Position numbers and translations under genes: made by a program. DNA of 19,185 nucleotides, taken from contig CAWEHT010000094.1 in NCBI GenBank assembly GCA_963808455.1, positions 1 to 19,185 of the forward strand, written 5' to 3'. This document shows positions 7,541 through 16,567 of the stretch, in pieces. The stretch is from CAWEHT01 sp963808455. Lineage in GTDB: Bacteria; Chloroflexota; Anaerolineae; CG2-30-64-16. The notes beneath the pieces were generated by a model, which saw only the letters and a program-made list of their open reading frames with translations, made no database searches and was not told the DNA's origin. How positions within the stretch are numbered: position 1 is the stretch's first letter; every line of letters begins with the position of its first letter.

Positions 7541-8441
7541 CGGCGTCCTTGCTCCGATTGTGACGCCTTTTCGCCCCGGCGACGGCGAATTCGATGCCCC
7601 ATGGATGGTCAGGCACCTGGCTTATCTGCGCTTGCATGGCTGCGAGGGCATCCTGGCCTGCGGGACGAACGGCGAGGCGCCTTCGCTGGCAGTCGCCGAG
7701 CGCAAGGCAGTGCTCGAGACCGCGCTGCAGGCTGCCAACGGCATGACAGTCATCGCCGGCACGGGGGCTGCGGCGTTGCCGGACGCCATCGCTCTGACGC
7801 GCCACGTGTTTGCGTCAGGCGCGGCGGCGGTGATGGTCATGCCGCCCTTCTATTTCAAGCGGCCAACGGAGGCCGGCGTCGCTGCCTGGTTCCGGCGGCT
7901 ATGCGACGCGGCCGTGCCCCCGGGAGGGCGTGTCATGCTCTATCACGTACCGCAGACCACGGGCGTGCCGTTCAGCGACGGCTTGATCGAGCTGCTCTTG
8001 CAGAGCCACGGCGAGCTGATTTACGGCATCAAGGATTCGACGGGCGACCCTGCCGAGCTGCACAGGCTGCGTCGCCATTTTCCCCAGTTGGTTTATTTCG
8101 TCGGCAACGACAGGCTGGTCTCGGAGGCCTGCCTGGCAGGCGCCGCTGGTTCCATCACGGCCGTGGCCAACGTTTTCCCGGACCTCGTGGCCGCCGCCCA
8201 GGCCGCCGTGCGCGCTCGGGGCGATGTCGCGGGCTGCCAGGCAACGCTTAGCGCGGCGCGGGATTTGCTCGAAAGCTGTCCGCTGCAGCCTGCGACCAAG
8301 GCTGCGCTGCATGAAGCAGCCAGTCTGCCTATCACGGCCGTCCGCCCCCCTCAGGGCGAACTCACGGCTGCCCAGATGGCCGACCTGGCGACCGCACTGC
8401 GCTCCTGCCTGCCCTTGTGGCGGGGACCGGCCGCGCACTAG
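7527..8441 (+). CDS. DHDPS/N-acetylneuraminate lyase-family aldolase
   Basis: This 304-residue class I pyruvate-type aldolase begins at GTG 7527, seven bases after AAAGAGG. It has the family's GTNGEAPSL phosphate/carboxylate loop (residues 46-54), the catalytic Tyr139 in YHVPQTTG, and the Schiff-base Lys169 in GIKDSTGD. GNDR and GAAGSI follow at the expected places. True DapA usually has GTTGES; the GTNGE form and PPFYFK point to one of the many DHDPS-like lyases acting on 2-keto-3-deoxy sugars or other pyruvate adducts rather than to lysine synthesis, although DapA cannot be excluded. It is the first gene of a compact five-gene operon; the next gene starts 13 bp after its stop. No lysine pathway genes are nearby. 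Confidence 0.8.
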   Translation: MSSLSGVLAPIVTPFRPGDGEFDAPWMVRHLAYLRLHGCEGILACGTNGEAPSLAVAERKAVLETALQAANGMTVIAGTGAAALPDAIALTRHVFASGAAAVMVMPPFYFKRPTEAGVAAWFRRLCDAAVPPGGRVMLYHVPQTTGVPFSDGLIELLLQSHGELIYGIKDSTGDPAELHRLRRHFPQLVYFVGNDRLVSEACLAGAAGSITAVANVFPDLVAAAQAAVRARGDVAGCQATLSAARDLLESCPLQPATKAALHEAASLPITAVRPPQGELTAAQMADLATALRSCLPLWRGPAAH

Positions 8442-8454
8442 CAAGGAGCATCGC

Positions 8455-8970
8455 ATGGCGATCACCACCATTCCCGGCGTCCCAGAGTTCCTATCGTGGC
8501 GCGATATCGAAAACCTCATGCAGCAACTGCTGCCCCAGTTGACGGGACACTATGACGCCCTGCTCATGATCACGCGTGGTGGCATCGTCCCCGGTGGCCT
8601 GATCGCCGAAGCGCTCGATCTGCGTTACATCTTGACTGCCGCGGTCGAATTCCCCTCCGCCGGTGAGGCAAGGATGGCCTGGCCAACCTTTCTGCAATTC
8701 CCGGGCGACGCGCTCCTGAAAGGCCGGCATGTCCTGGTGGTCGATGATATCTGGGAGAACGGGCGGACCATCAGCACCGTGACGGGGCGCATCAGGGTCG
8801 CGGAGGCCGTGCCCCACACTGCGGTCCTGCACTACAAGCCTGGCAACAGCCTCTTTAGTGGTACAGGCCCGGATTACTACGCGGCGATCACCGATCGGTT
8901 CGTCGTTTATCCCTGGGAAGTTGAACGCGGTCCTGACCCCCATCGCCGCTCTCCAGCAACGCCGAACTGA
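8455..8970 (+). CDS. Type I phosphoribosyltransferase, XGPRT/HPRT-like
   Basis: A 171-residue protein starting at ATG 8455, with AAGGAG seven bases upstream. It has the type I PRTase PRPP loop VLVVDDIWENGRTI (residues 93-106), with Asp97-Asp98 as the acidic pair, and an N-terminal TRGGIVPGGLIAE loop (40-52) that lines the pyrophosphate site. VYPWEVE near the C-terminus is the aromatic ending typical of bacterial Gpt-like purine salvage enzymes. It probably converts a purine base and PRPP to the nucleotide, acting in the cytoplasm. The usual T at the end of DD..xxGxT is present. Its stop overlaps the next ATG by one base (TGATG), so it is translationally coupled to an unrelated membrane protein gene, which is an odd partner for a salvage enzyme. 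Confidence 0.8.
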   Translation: MAITTIPGVPEFLSWRDIENLMQQLLPQLTGHYDALLMITRGGIVPGGLIAEALDLRYILTAAVEFPSAGEARMAWPTFLQFPGDALLKGRHVLVVDDIWENGRTISTVTGRIRVAEAVPHTAVLHYKPGNSLFSGTGPDYYAAITDRFVVYPWEVERGPDPHRRSPATPN

Positions 8971-9734
8971 TGCTTGCAAGAGATCTGCCTTTGATCTCGT
9001 TGCCGGGGCTGCCGGCGCTGGTGCCTGTGCTTTGGGGGGCCGGGGTCGTTCTGGTAACCATCTTGCTGGCGATCTGGTGGCGGCAACAGACCTTTCGCTG
9101 GCCTCTGGTGCTGGCGCTATGCATCCTGGCCGCGCCGGCCCTCAGTTGGTGGTCGGGCCTTGTGTTTCAGGTTGCCGATTACCGGGCCGGCTGTGATGCT
9201 CTGTGCGCTGGTTTCAGCGGCGCGCCGGTAGCGTTCTTCAAGGCGGGTGCCGCAGGCAGGGTTTTCCTGCCAGGCCTGTTCGTGCTGAACAGCCTGATCT
9301 ACCTGATGGTGCTGCTGGCCTGGAGCGCCGTGGTGCTGGCTTTCTCTACCCGCAGCGCCTGGCTGGCCCGGCGGAGCGGCGGGGCGCGCGTCGCGGCGGC
9401 CATGGTGCTGCTGGTGGCACCCGCCCTGCTCGCGCCCATCTACCTGGGGCCGCCTGAAGCCAGGGTTCGGGGCGATTCACAGCGCGTGGCCATCAACGCC
9501 GAACGTGAAGTCTACATGTATGCCAATCAGTCGCAGGTGCCTATCTTGCGTGTGGGCCTCGTCGATGTCCGCCCTCGTACCGATGGCAGCATCGGCATGC
9601 GGGTATGCCTGCGCATTTATTCGTTTTTCTACCTGCCGGCCGGCTATATGTATTTGGACATGGCGCCTGAAGGCGTGCACAGCACTGCCGGCGGCGTGCG
9701 CACCGGGAACGAATCGTGTTGGGACCAGGATTAG
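8970..9734 (+). CDS. Membrane protein of unknown function with extracytoplasmic tail
   Basis: I do not recognise this 254-residue protein. Hydrophobic spans appear at about residues 15-36, 43-66, 98-126 and 140-162, with a loop holding CDALC (two cysteines, possibly a disulfide) between the second and third. After the last span there are ~90 residues with no further hydrophobic helix. These include a VYMYANQSQVPILRVGLVDV-like beta-rich stretch, so the C-terminal part is probably a small soluble domain. Its side of the membrane cannot be fixed, but four spans and an Arg-rich ARRSGGAR loop before span 4 favour N-in/C-in by the positive-inside rule, while the paired Cys favour an outside loop. 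It is coupled to the phosphoribosyltransferase and lies 15 bp before the protease. Confidence 0.6.
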   Translation: MLARDLPLISLPGLPALVPVLWGAGVVLVTILLAIWWRQQTFRWPLVLALCILAAPALSWWSGLVFQVADYRAGCDALCAGFSGAPVAFFKAGAAGRVFLPGLFVLNSLIYLMVLLAWSAVVLAFSTRSAWLARRSGGARVAAAMVLLVAPALLAPIYLGPPEARVRGDSQRVAINAEREVYMYANQSQVPILRVGLVDVRPRTDGSIGMRVCLRIYSFFYLPAGYMYLDMAPEGVHSTAGGVRTGNESCWDQD

Positions 9735-9749
9735 GGATCAGGAGGAGAG

Positions 9750-11933
9750 ATGGATATCGAGAAACGTAACCTGCTGTTGGTCGGCATTGGCCTGGCGCTG
9801 ATCCTTTGTTGCTGCTGCAGCCTGGCCGTGGCCGGAACGTGGGCCCGCATGCTGTTCTCCGGGTCCCGTGGCACGGCTTTGCTGGCAACCACACCCACCG
9901 CACAAGAGCTGCCAGACCAGGCACTGGTGGAGGTGACGGCGCCTACGCCAACGCCCGGTGGTCCCTCCCGCAGCACTGACGGAGGACTCCTGACGCCGCT
10001 CGCCCTCGTCACCGTTCCCAGCGATTCGACGCCAGAGCCGACGGCGGTCGAGCCTGCCCTCCAGGCAACTGCCCCGTTGACCGTGCCGGCTGCGTCGCCC
10101 GCTGCAGGTGTCGTCGTGTCGGACACGGAGAGCCAGATAGCTTTCGCCTTGCTGCCCGCCCGCGACATGCGGAGCCTCACGTTGCGGCTGAAGGCCGGCG
10201 CGACAGACATCCCCCTGGTCGTCAATGCCGCCCCGCCCGCGTTCAAGGTCGGTGAGACAATCTCTTTCTGGGTCGAGAACGGCGACACACAGCAACACCG
10301 CCAGATCAGCGCCACGCTGCATTACGTCACACCGCACGTCTACATGTGGGTCGAGAAGGGGGCCGAGGTCGATGACCGCGCGCTTGCCGAGTCGGCCCGA
10401 CGCTTCGAGAACAAAACCTACCCGACCGATCGTAAGTACTTTGGCAGCGAATGGACCCCCGGCGTGGACGACGACGTGCACCTGAGCATCCTGCATGCCA
10501 CAGGGCTGGGCCAGAACACGGCAGGCTACTACTCGGCCTCAGACGAGGTCTCGCGGCTAATCAATCCCTACTCGAACCAGAAGGAGATGTTCTACATTTC
10601 GCTCGACAGCGGCGGCCCGGTGCCCGGCACATCCTTCTATGATGGGGTCCTGGCGCACGAATTCCAGCATATGATCCATTGGAACACGCACCGCAACGAG
10701 GTATCCTGGGTCAATGAGGGCATGTCGGAACTGGCAGCCCACTTGAACGGCTTCGATGTCGGCGGTTTTGATGCGAGCTATGCCGTCCGGCCTGACACAC
10801 AATTGACCACGTGGGCCGATCCGAGCCAGGGCGGGTCCAACGCCGAGCATTATGGCGCTGCCTACCTCTTCCTGGATTATTTCCGCGATCGCTTTGGCGA
10901 CGCCCTGCTCAAGAAGTGGGCGGCCTCCACTCGCAGCAGCACGCAAGGCCTCGACGAAGTGTTGGCTGGGGCGGGCCGCCCGGAGCGTTTCGAGGACATC
11001 TTCGCCGATTGGCTGGCGGCAGACTACCTGAACCGGCCGAATGCCGCCCCAAAGGACCACTTCGGCTATCCCGACATCACGGCGCCGACTCCAGCCGTAT
11101 CGGCGACCCTGGACCACTTCCCGGCTACCGAGCGTATGGACGTTAGCCAGTACGGCGCCGACTACTTTCAGGTCGAGCCGGCGAACTCAAGTGATCTGGC
11201 CATCAAGTTCAGCGGCCAGACACAGGCCAGCCTGACCGGCACCAAGCCGCCGGAGAGGTACGCCTGGTGGTCCAACCGCGGCGATAATGACGACATGACC
11301 CTCACACGCCCTTTCGACCTCACCGGCCTCGCGACGGCGACCCTCAAGTTCAAGGCCTGGTATAACATCGAGGACGGTTGGGACTACGTCTACTGCGAGG
11401 CTTCCACAGACGGGCAGCACTGGCAGGTCTTGCCGGGACGGCATACGCGCACGCAGGACGAGTCGGGCAACGCCTTTGGCCCCGGCTGGACGGGCAACAG
11501 CGGGGGCGGTGCGACACCGCAATGGATTAACGAGAGCGTGGACTTGAGCGCCTTCGCAGGGCAGAAGATCTCGCTTCGATTCGAGTACGTGACGGACGAT
11601 GCCGTCAACCTATCCGGTTTCCTGCTGGATGACGTGGCCATCCCGGAGTTGGGCTATGCCGAGGATTTCGCGCAGGGCCCCGGTGGCTGGCAGGCGCAGG
11701 GCTGGGTCCTGACCGATGGCAGCCTGCCGGAGGGTTGGCTGGTGGAGGCCGTCACGCCGTTGGCTCACGGGGGGGCGCAGGTGCAGCGCATGGACGTGGC
11801 GCCCGACGGCCAGGGCACGCTCACGATCAAGGGCCAGCCCGGGGCCGGGGACACGGAGATTATCGTCAGCGCCGAGGCTCCTGCCACGACTGAGCGCGCC
11901 TCGTACACCTATACGGTTACGCTGGCACCGTGA
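9750..11933 (+). CDS. Membrane-anchored secreted metalloprotease, M6/immune inhibitor A-like
   Basis: ATG 9750 follows AGGAGGAGAG. Residues 6-30 form a signal or anchor segment with four consecutive cysteines (LALILCCCCSLAVAG), where a lipidated Cys is possible. Next come a Pro/Thr-rich linker (50-125) and a beta-rich region. The catalytic domain has LAHEFQHMIHWN (301-312), with HExxH at 303-307 and Glu304 as catalytic base. NEVSWVNEGMSELAAHL (316-332) follows, with a Glu that may be the third zinc ligand. The C-terminal part (505-660) has WWSNRGDNDDMTLTRPFDLT, DGWDYVYCEASTDG and SGFLLDDVAIPE, the MAM-like beta-sandwich found at the end of immune inhibitor A proteases. The 727-residue protein probably acts outside the cell on proteins. 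Its last codons overlap the next gene by four bases (GTGA). Confidence 0.82.
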   Translation: MDIEKRNLLLVGIGLALILCCCCSLAVAGTWARMLFSGSRGTALLATTPTAQELPDQALVEVTAPTPTPGGPSRSTDGGLLTPLALVTVPSDSTPEPTAVEPALQATAPLTVPAASPAAGVVVSDTESQIAFALLPARDMRSLTLRLKAGATDIPLVVNAAPPAFKVGETISFWVENGDTQQHRQISATLHYVTPHVYMWVEKGAEVDDRALAESARRFENKTYPTDRKYFGSEWTPGVDDDVHLSILHATGLGQNTAGYYSASDEVSRLINPYSNQKEMFYISLDSGGPVPGTSFYDGVLAHEFQHMIHWNTHRNEVSWVNEGMSELAAHLNGFDVGGFDASYAVRPDTQLTTWADPSQGGSNAEHYGAAYLFLDYFRDRFGDALLKKWAASTRSSTQGLDEVLAGAGRPERFEDIFADWLAADYLNRPNAAPKDHFGYPDITAPTPAVSATLDHFPATERMDVSQYGADYFQVEPANSSDLAIKFSGQTQASLTGTKPPERYAWWSNRGDNDDMTLTRPFDLTGLATATLKFKAWYNIEDGWDYVYCEASTDGQHWQVLPGRHTRTQDESGNAFGPGWTGNSGGGATPQWINESVDLSAFAGQKISLRFEYVTDDAVNLSGFLLDDVAIPELGYAEDFAQGPGGWQAQGWVLTDGSLPEGWLVEAVTPLAHGGAQVQRMDVAPDGQGTLTIKGQPGAGDTEIIVSAEAPATTERASYTYTVTLAP

Positions 11934-12610
11934 AACCCTGGCTATTCGCAGCCGGGGTTGCCCTCTTGATGCTCTTCATAGCAGCCGGCACCGTGCGTTC
12001 GGGGATGCTCCTGCGCAGCTGGACGCCGCCGCATAACCTCTTGTTGAGCCCGCCCGACAACGCGCTCCGCCTCGGCGTGATCGGCCTTTGCCTGGCGCTG
12101 GGCCTCACGCTGGGCCCGGGGCGGCAAGGGCTGGGCTGGGCGGTCGCCGATGTGCCGATCGGTTTGGGCGCCGGAATCGTGCTGGCTCTGGGGCTGAGCC
12201 TGGCAGGCGCAAGCATAGCCTCGCGCTACGGCATGGAGACCGTCTACGCCAACCGGATGGTGCGGCTCATCCTGCCGGTAGACCGCCGGGAGTGGGCGGG
12301 CGTGCTGGTGGCCCTCCTCCCGGCGGCGGCCCTGGAAGAATTGCTTTTTCGCTGGCTCCCCCTGGCCGGGCTGGCCTGGCTGGTGCCGCCCTGGTGGCTG
12401 CTGTGGCCGCTGGCCCTCTTCTTCGGATTGTTACATTGGCCACAGGGCTGGTGGGGAGTGGCCGGCACGGCGCTGGCCGGCCTGGCCTTTTCCTTCTTGT
12501 TCCTGGCGACGGGCAGCCTGTGGCCACCGTTGCTGGCCCATTATGTCGTCAACCTGTCACAGCTTCTCGTAGCCAAACTGGCCGGGCTCGAGCCGCTGCG
12601 CTCCGCATAG
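11930..12610 (+). CDS. CPBP (CAAX/Rce1-like) intramembrane metalloprotease
   Basis: The 226-residue, mostly hydrophobic protein carries the three CPBP motifs: EELLFR (Glu136-Glu137, Arg141), FFGLLHW (Phe165...His169) and AHYVVNLSQ (His204...Asn208). These line an active site buried in the membrane. Family members cleave prenylated proteins in eukaryotes; in bacteria many act in bacteriocin maturation or immunity, or have unknown substrates. The GTG start at 11930 overlaps the protease stop (GTGA), with no separate ribosome site visible, so expression is probably coupled to the secreted metalloprotease. A role in releasing or processing the membrane-anchored protease or its target is an inference. 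It is the last gene of the operon; the convergent hydrogenase gene ends 24 bp away. Confidence 0.85.
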   Translation: MKPWLFAAGVALLMLFIAAGTVRSGMLLRSWTPPHNLLLSPPDNALRLGVIGLCLALGLTLGPGRQGLGWAVADVPIGLGAGIVLALGLSLAGASIASRYGMETVYANRMVRLILPVDRREWAGVLVALLPAAALEELLFRWLPLAGLAWLVPPWWLLWPLALFFGLLHWPQGWWGVAGTALAGLAFSFLFLATGSLWPPLLAHYVVNLSQLLVAKLAGLEPLRSA

Positions 12611-12634
12611 CGCCCCAGGCTGAAGCCGGCGGCC

Positions 12635-14687
12635 TTATCGGACGGGGCTTTCCGACCGGCCCATGGCATGCGCCTGGGCAGGGTGCAGCGCCCTGTACAG
12701 CATTTCCGGCACTTCCTCCTCTCGTGCCCCATGATATTCGCGCCCGTTGATCTGCACGTTGGGGCCGAGGTCGCATTGCTCGAAGCAGAATGCCGCGCTG
12801 AGCTCCACCTTATCCTCGAGGCCGAGCTCCTCGATTTCCTCGCTGAACCGCCTCAGCACCCCGCCGCGCCCCGCGCAAGTAGCAGCTCGTGCCTACGCAC
12901 ACCTTCACGCACGCAGCCGGCCCACCTTGCGTGGCAGAGCTACCGGCGCCCGCATCCGCTGCCTCCTCGCTGATGCGCCGCCGGTGGCCAAAGTGTGTGT
13001 GCAGGGCGTCGTGAGCTGTCATACTGTTCGGCTGGCCCAGCCAGTTCAGATAAAGCTCCTTGATCGCAGGGTTGTCCTGGGCCAGCCGGATATCCTGCTG
13101 CCCGTCGGCCAGGAACAACGCGGCGAGCGCGTGCCCGGCGCTCTGCCGTCTCGTTGGGCACGGGCTGGCCGCCCCCACCCGCGCATCCTCCCGGGCAGGC
13201 CATCACCTCGACGATGTCGTAGCTGGCCTCGCCGCGGTCAAGCGCCGCGATGAGACCTCGTGCGTTGCCCAGCCCGCTGACGACCGCCAGGCGCACCGTG
13301 TGGTCGCCCACCTCCATCTCCGCCGCACGCACGCCGGGCAGTCCCTCCACGGGCGCCAGCGCTACATCGACGATCCTCGCGCCTGTCAGGATGGCCGCAG
13401 TCTCGCGCACGACTGCCGTCGCCACGCCGCCCGATGCGCCGTAGATCACCCCAGCGCCTGTGCCGAACCCGAAAGGCTCGTCGAAACCTTCCTCTTCCAG
13501 CTCGTTGAAGACGATCCCGGCCGCCCGGATCATGCGACCCAGTTCCTGGGTAGTGAGCACGGCATCTACCTCGCGCCGGCCGTCCGGCGCGAACTCGGGC
13601 CGCTGAGCTTCGAATTTCTTCGCCGTACAGGGCATCACCGACACGACAAAGAGGTCTTTCGGGTCTATCCCGGCGCGCTCGGGTAGTATCGCTTCAGCAC
13701 GGAGCCGAACATAGCCTGGGGAGACCGGCAAGTCGAGAGCAGATCGAGTCTTTCAGGATAGTATTGCTCGGCGCACTTGACCCACGCCGGGCAGCAGGAT
13801 GTGAATTGCGGCAGCCTGGCGCCGTTCAGCAGGCGGTTGATGAACTCGTTCGTCTCTTCGACGGTCGTGAGGTCGGCCGCGGAAGTCGTGTCGAATACCC
13901 TGGCAAAGCCCAGGCGCCGGATGGCCGCCACCATCTTGCCCGTCGAGAGCGAGCCCGCGGCCAGTCCGAATTCCTCGGCGATGGCCACCCGCACGGCCGG
14001 CGCCACCTGCACCACGACGTGTTGCCCCGGCTTGCTGAGCGCGCTCCACACCTGATCGATCTCCGAGCGCACGGTCAACGCGCCGGTCGGGCAGACTGCC
14101 ACGCACTGCCCGCAGTTGACGCAGTTGACCTCGCCCAGCCCGCGGCCATAGGCCGGCATGACCTCCGCCCTGGCACCGCGGTAGGCAAAGTCGATAGCGC
14201 CGATGCCTATGACCTCGGTACACATGCGGACGCAGTCACCACAGAGGATGCACTTGTTGTTGTCTCGCACCAGGCTCGGGGTGGACAGATCCAGCGGCCG
14301 CCTGTCAGCGCGCGCCGGGAAGCGGACGCGATCCACCCCGAAGCGCGCACAAAGTTCCTGCAGCTTGCACCGGCCGTTCTTGGTGCATGCCGTACAGTCG
14401 CGATCGTGGTCGGCCAGCAGCAGCTCGAGGATCATTTTGCGGATCTTGAGCAGCCGTGGGGTGTGGGTGTGCACGACCATGCCGTCTACCGGCGGCGTCG
14501 AACACGAGCTGAAGATGGCGCCGTTGTCGCCCTCCACCACGCACATGCGGCAGGCGCCGTAGACGCTCAATTCGGAGTGGTAGCAGAAGGTGGGCAGGTC
14601 GATGCCGGCTTGCCGCACCATTTCGAGCAGGTTGTGCTGCCCTTCGATCGCTACCTTGGTGCCGTCAATAGTCACAAAGCCAGGCAT
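12635..14687 (-). CDS. hydA: [FeFe]-hydrogenase catalytic subunit HydA, bifurcating type; three frameshifts
   Basis: ATG 14687 starts two bases after the hydB stop, with AGGAGAAG upstream. Cluster sites in order: [2Fe-2S] Cys35/46/49/62; His94-Cys98-Cys101-Cys107; two [4Fe-4S] ferredoxin sets Cys146/149/152/156 and 189/192/195/199. The H-cluster motifs are L1 TSCCPAWV (296-303), L2 VMPCTAKKFEAQ, and L3 EVMACPGGCAGGG. A C-terminal [2Fe-2S] thioredoxin-like domain follows (VKVCVGTSCYLRGA, then AAFCFEQCDLGP). The frame breaks at the GGG at 13681-13683 (one base missing), near 13128 (one extra) and at the CCCC at 12859-12862 (one extra). Restored length is ~684 residues; Thermotoga HydA, with the same domain order, is ~645. 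It reduces protons with electrons from ferredoxin and NADH. Two breaks in homopolymers favour sequencing error. Confidence 0.85.
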
Positions 14688-14689
14688 GA

Positions 14690-16567
14690 TCACTTCTCCT
14701 CGACGGCGCCGAAGCGACACGTCTCGACACAGGCGCCGCACCGGACACACTTCGCCTGATCGATCACGTAGGGTTGTTTTACAATACCGGTGATCGCTCC
14801 GCTGGGGCACGCCTTGGCGCAGCGCCCGCAGCCTTTGCAGGATGCCTCGCCGATGAGGTAATGCCGGAAGGCCTGGCACTGCCCGGCCGGGCATTCCCGG
14901 TCACGCACGTGCGCCAGGTATTCGTCGCGGAAATAGCGCAGGGTGCTCAGCACGGGATTGGCCGCGGTCTTGCCCAGCCCACACAGCGAAGCATCCTTGA
15001 CCACTGCGGCCACTTCCTCCAGCAGGTCGAGGTCGGCCAGCGTCGCTTTGCCCTGGACCACCTTCGTGAGCAGTGCCAGCATCTGCTTGGTCCCCTCGCG
15101 GCACGCCACGCATTTGCCACACGACTCGTTCTGGATGAATTGCATGAAAAAGCGGGCCACTTCGACGATGCAATTCTCTTCATCGATGACAACCAACCCA
15201 CCCGAGCCGACCATCGCGCCCATGGACTGCAAAGCATCGTAGTCCAGGGGGGCATCGAGCTGTCCCTCGGGCAGGCAGCCGCCCGACGGCCCGCCGATCT
15301 GCACGGCCTTCAGGCGTTTGCCGTTCGGCACGCCGCCTCCGATGTCGTAGACCATCTCGCGCAGCGTGGCGCCCAGCGGGATCTCGACCAGGCCGGTGTG
15401 CATGACCTTCCCCGTGAGGGCGAACGTCTTCGTGCCCGGGCAGTTCTTTGACCCGCGCCCCCGGAACCAGCCGGCACCGTTGCTGAGGATGGCGGGCAGG
15501 TTGCCGAGGGTCTCGACGTTGTTGATGATGGTCGGCTGGCCGTTCAGGCCGGACACCGCTGGAAAGGGCGGCCTGGGGCGCGGCATCCCGCGCTGCCCTT
15601 CGGCCGATGCCAGCAGAGCCGTCTCCTCACCACACACGAAGGCCCCGGCCCCTTCCCGGACCTGTGCGTGGAATGCGAAGCCGCTCCCCAGGACGTTCTC
15701 ACCCAGCAGGCCTGCGCGCTCGGCATCCACGATGGCTTTCCGGACGCGCCGCACTGCCAACGGGTATTCGGCGCGCACATAAAACACACCCTGGTTGGCG
15801 CCGATCGCATAGGCCGCGATGGCCATCCCTTCCAGCACGCGATGCGGGTCACCTTCGAGCAGGCTGCGGTTCATGAAGGCGCCCGGGTCCCCCTCATCGC
15901 CGTTGCACACGATATACTTGACGGCGGACCGCTGCTGCCGGGCGATCTCCCATTTGCGCCCGGTCGGGAAGCCGGCGCCGCCCCGCCCACGCAGGCCTGC
16001 GTCGGTCACTCCCTTGCAGACCTGCTCGGTCGTCAGCGTCAAGGTCTTGCCCAGAGCCTGATAGCCGCCCAGCGCGATGTACTCTTCGATGCGCTCAGGA
16101 TCGATGTTGCCGCAGTGCTCGAGCACCTGGCGGACCTGCTTGCGGTAGAATGGTGACTCATCCGGGCGCGGGAAAGCCTCGCCGCTGACCGGATCGCGGT
16201 AGAGCAGCCGCTCGACCAGTTCCCCGCGCAACGCGGCCTTCAGGATCTCCAGCGCGTCTTCAGCCTGCACGTGCATGTAGAGCACGCCGGAGGGAGCGAC
16301 GCTCACCAGGGGCCCGGCCACGCACAAGCCGCGACAGCCGGTCTGCACCACCGCGTGCCCGCGAATGGTCGATTGCTCGGACAGCAGTTCGATGTCCACC
16401 AGGCTGCCGGTGTTTTGGACCAGCCGCGCCAGCTCGTCATAGACCTTGAGCGAGCCGTTGGCGATGCAGCCCGTGCCCGCGCAGACGAGGATGCGCACCC
16501 GCTCGCGCTGCAGGGCTTCGGCGTATCGTTCCTGCAGGCGCTTCAGTTCGGCAATGTCGGCGATCAT
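14690..16567 (-). CDS. hydB: NADH-dependent bifurcating hydrogenase subunit HydB (NuoF-like)
   Basis: The 625-residue protein matches Thermotoga HydB (~626) in length and layout. An N-terminal [2Fe-2S] thioredoxin-like domain has Cys29, 34, 78 and 82. The NuoF-like core has the NADH loop RGRGGAGFPTGRKW (193-206) and the FMN motif CNGDEGDPGAFMNR (221-234). ESCGKCVACREGT (481-493) plus Cys529 bind the N3-type [4Fe-4S] cluster. A C-terminal 2x[4Fe-4S] ferredoxin has Cys577/580/583/587 and Cys607/610/613/617. It would hold FMN and be the site where electrons from NADH and ferredoxin meet. The ATG overlaps the hydC stop by four bases (ATGA), and hydA begins two bases after its own stop, so the three subunits are tightly coupled. 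The reading frame is intact. Confidence 0.9.
   Translation of the reverse strand: MIADIAELKRLQERYAEALQRERVRILVCAGTGCIANGSLKVYDELARLVQNTGSLVDIELLSEQSTIRGHAVVQTGCRGLCVAGPLVSVAPSGVLYMHVQAEDALEILKAALRGELVERLLYRDPVSGEAFPRPDESPFYRKQVRQVLEHCGNIDPERIEEYIALGGYQALGKTLTLTTEQVCKGVTDAGLRGRGGAGFPTGRKWEIARQQRSAVKYIVCNGDEGDPGAFMNRSLLEGDPHRVLEGMAIAAYAIGANQGVFYVRAEYPLAVRRVRKAIVDAERAGLLGENVLGSGFAFHAQVREGAGAFVCGEETALLASAEGQRGMPRPRPPFPAVSGLNGQPTIINNVETLGNLPAILSNGAGWFRGRGSKNCPGTKTFALTGKVMHTGLVEIPLGATLREMVYDIGGGVPNGKRLKAVQIGGPSGGCLPEGQLDAPLDYDALQSMGAMVGSGGLVVIDEENCIVEVARFFMQFIQNESCGKCVACREGTKQMLALLTKVVQGKATLADLDLLEEVAAVVKDASLCGLGKTAANPVLSTLRYFRDEYLAHVRDRECPAGQCQAFRHYLIGEASCKGCGRCAKACPSGAITGIVKQPYVIDQAKCVRCGACVETCRFGAVEEK

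Noticed and set aside
7527..8441. Calling the lyase dapA with a lysine-pathway role
   Set aside because: The GTNGE loop differs from the GTTGES usual in DapA, and no lysine genes or lysine riboswitch-like leader are nearby.
13764..14759. Plus-strand open frame of 331 codons opposite hydA
   Set aside because: The minus strand has all Fe-S and H-cluster motifs; the plus frame is an antisense shadow.
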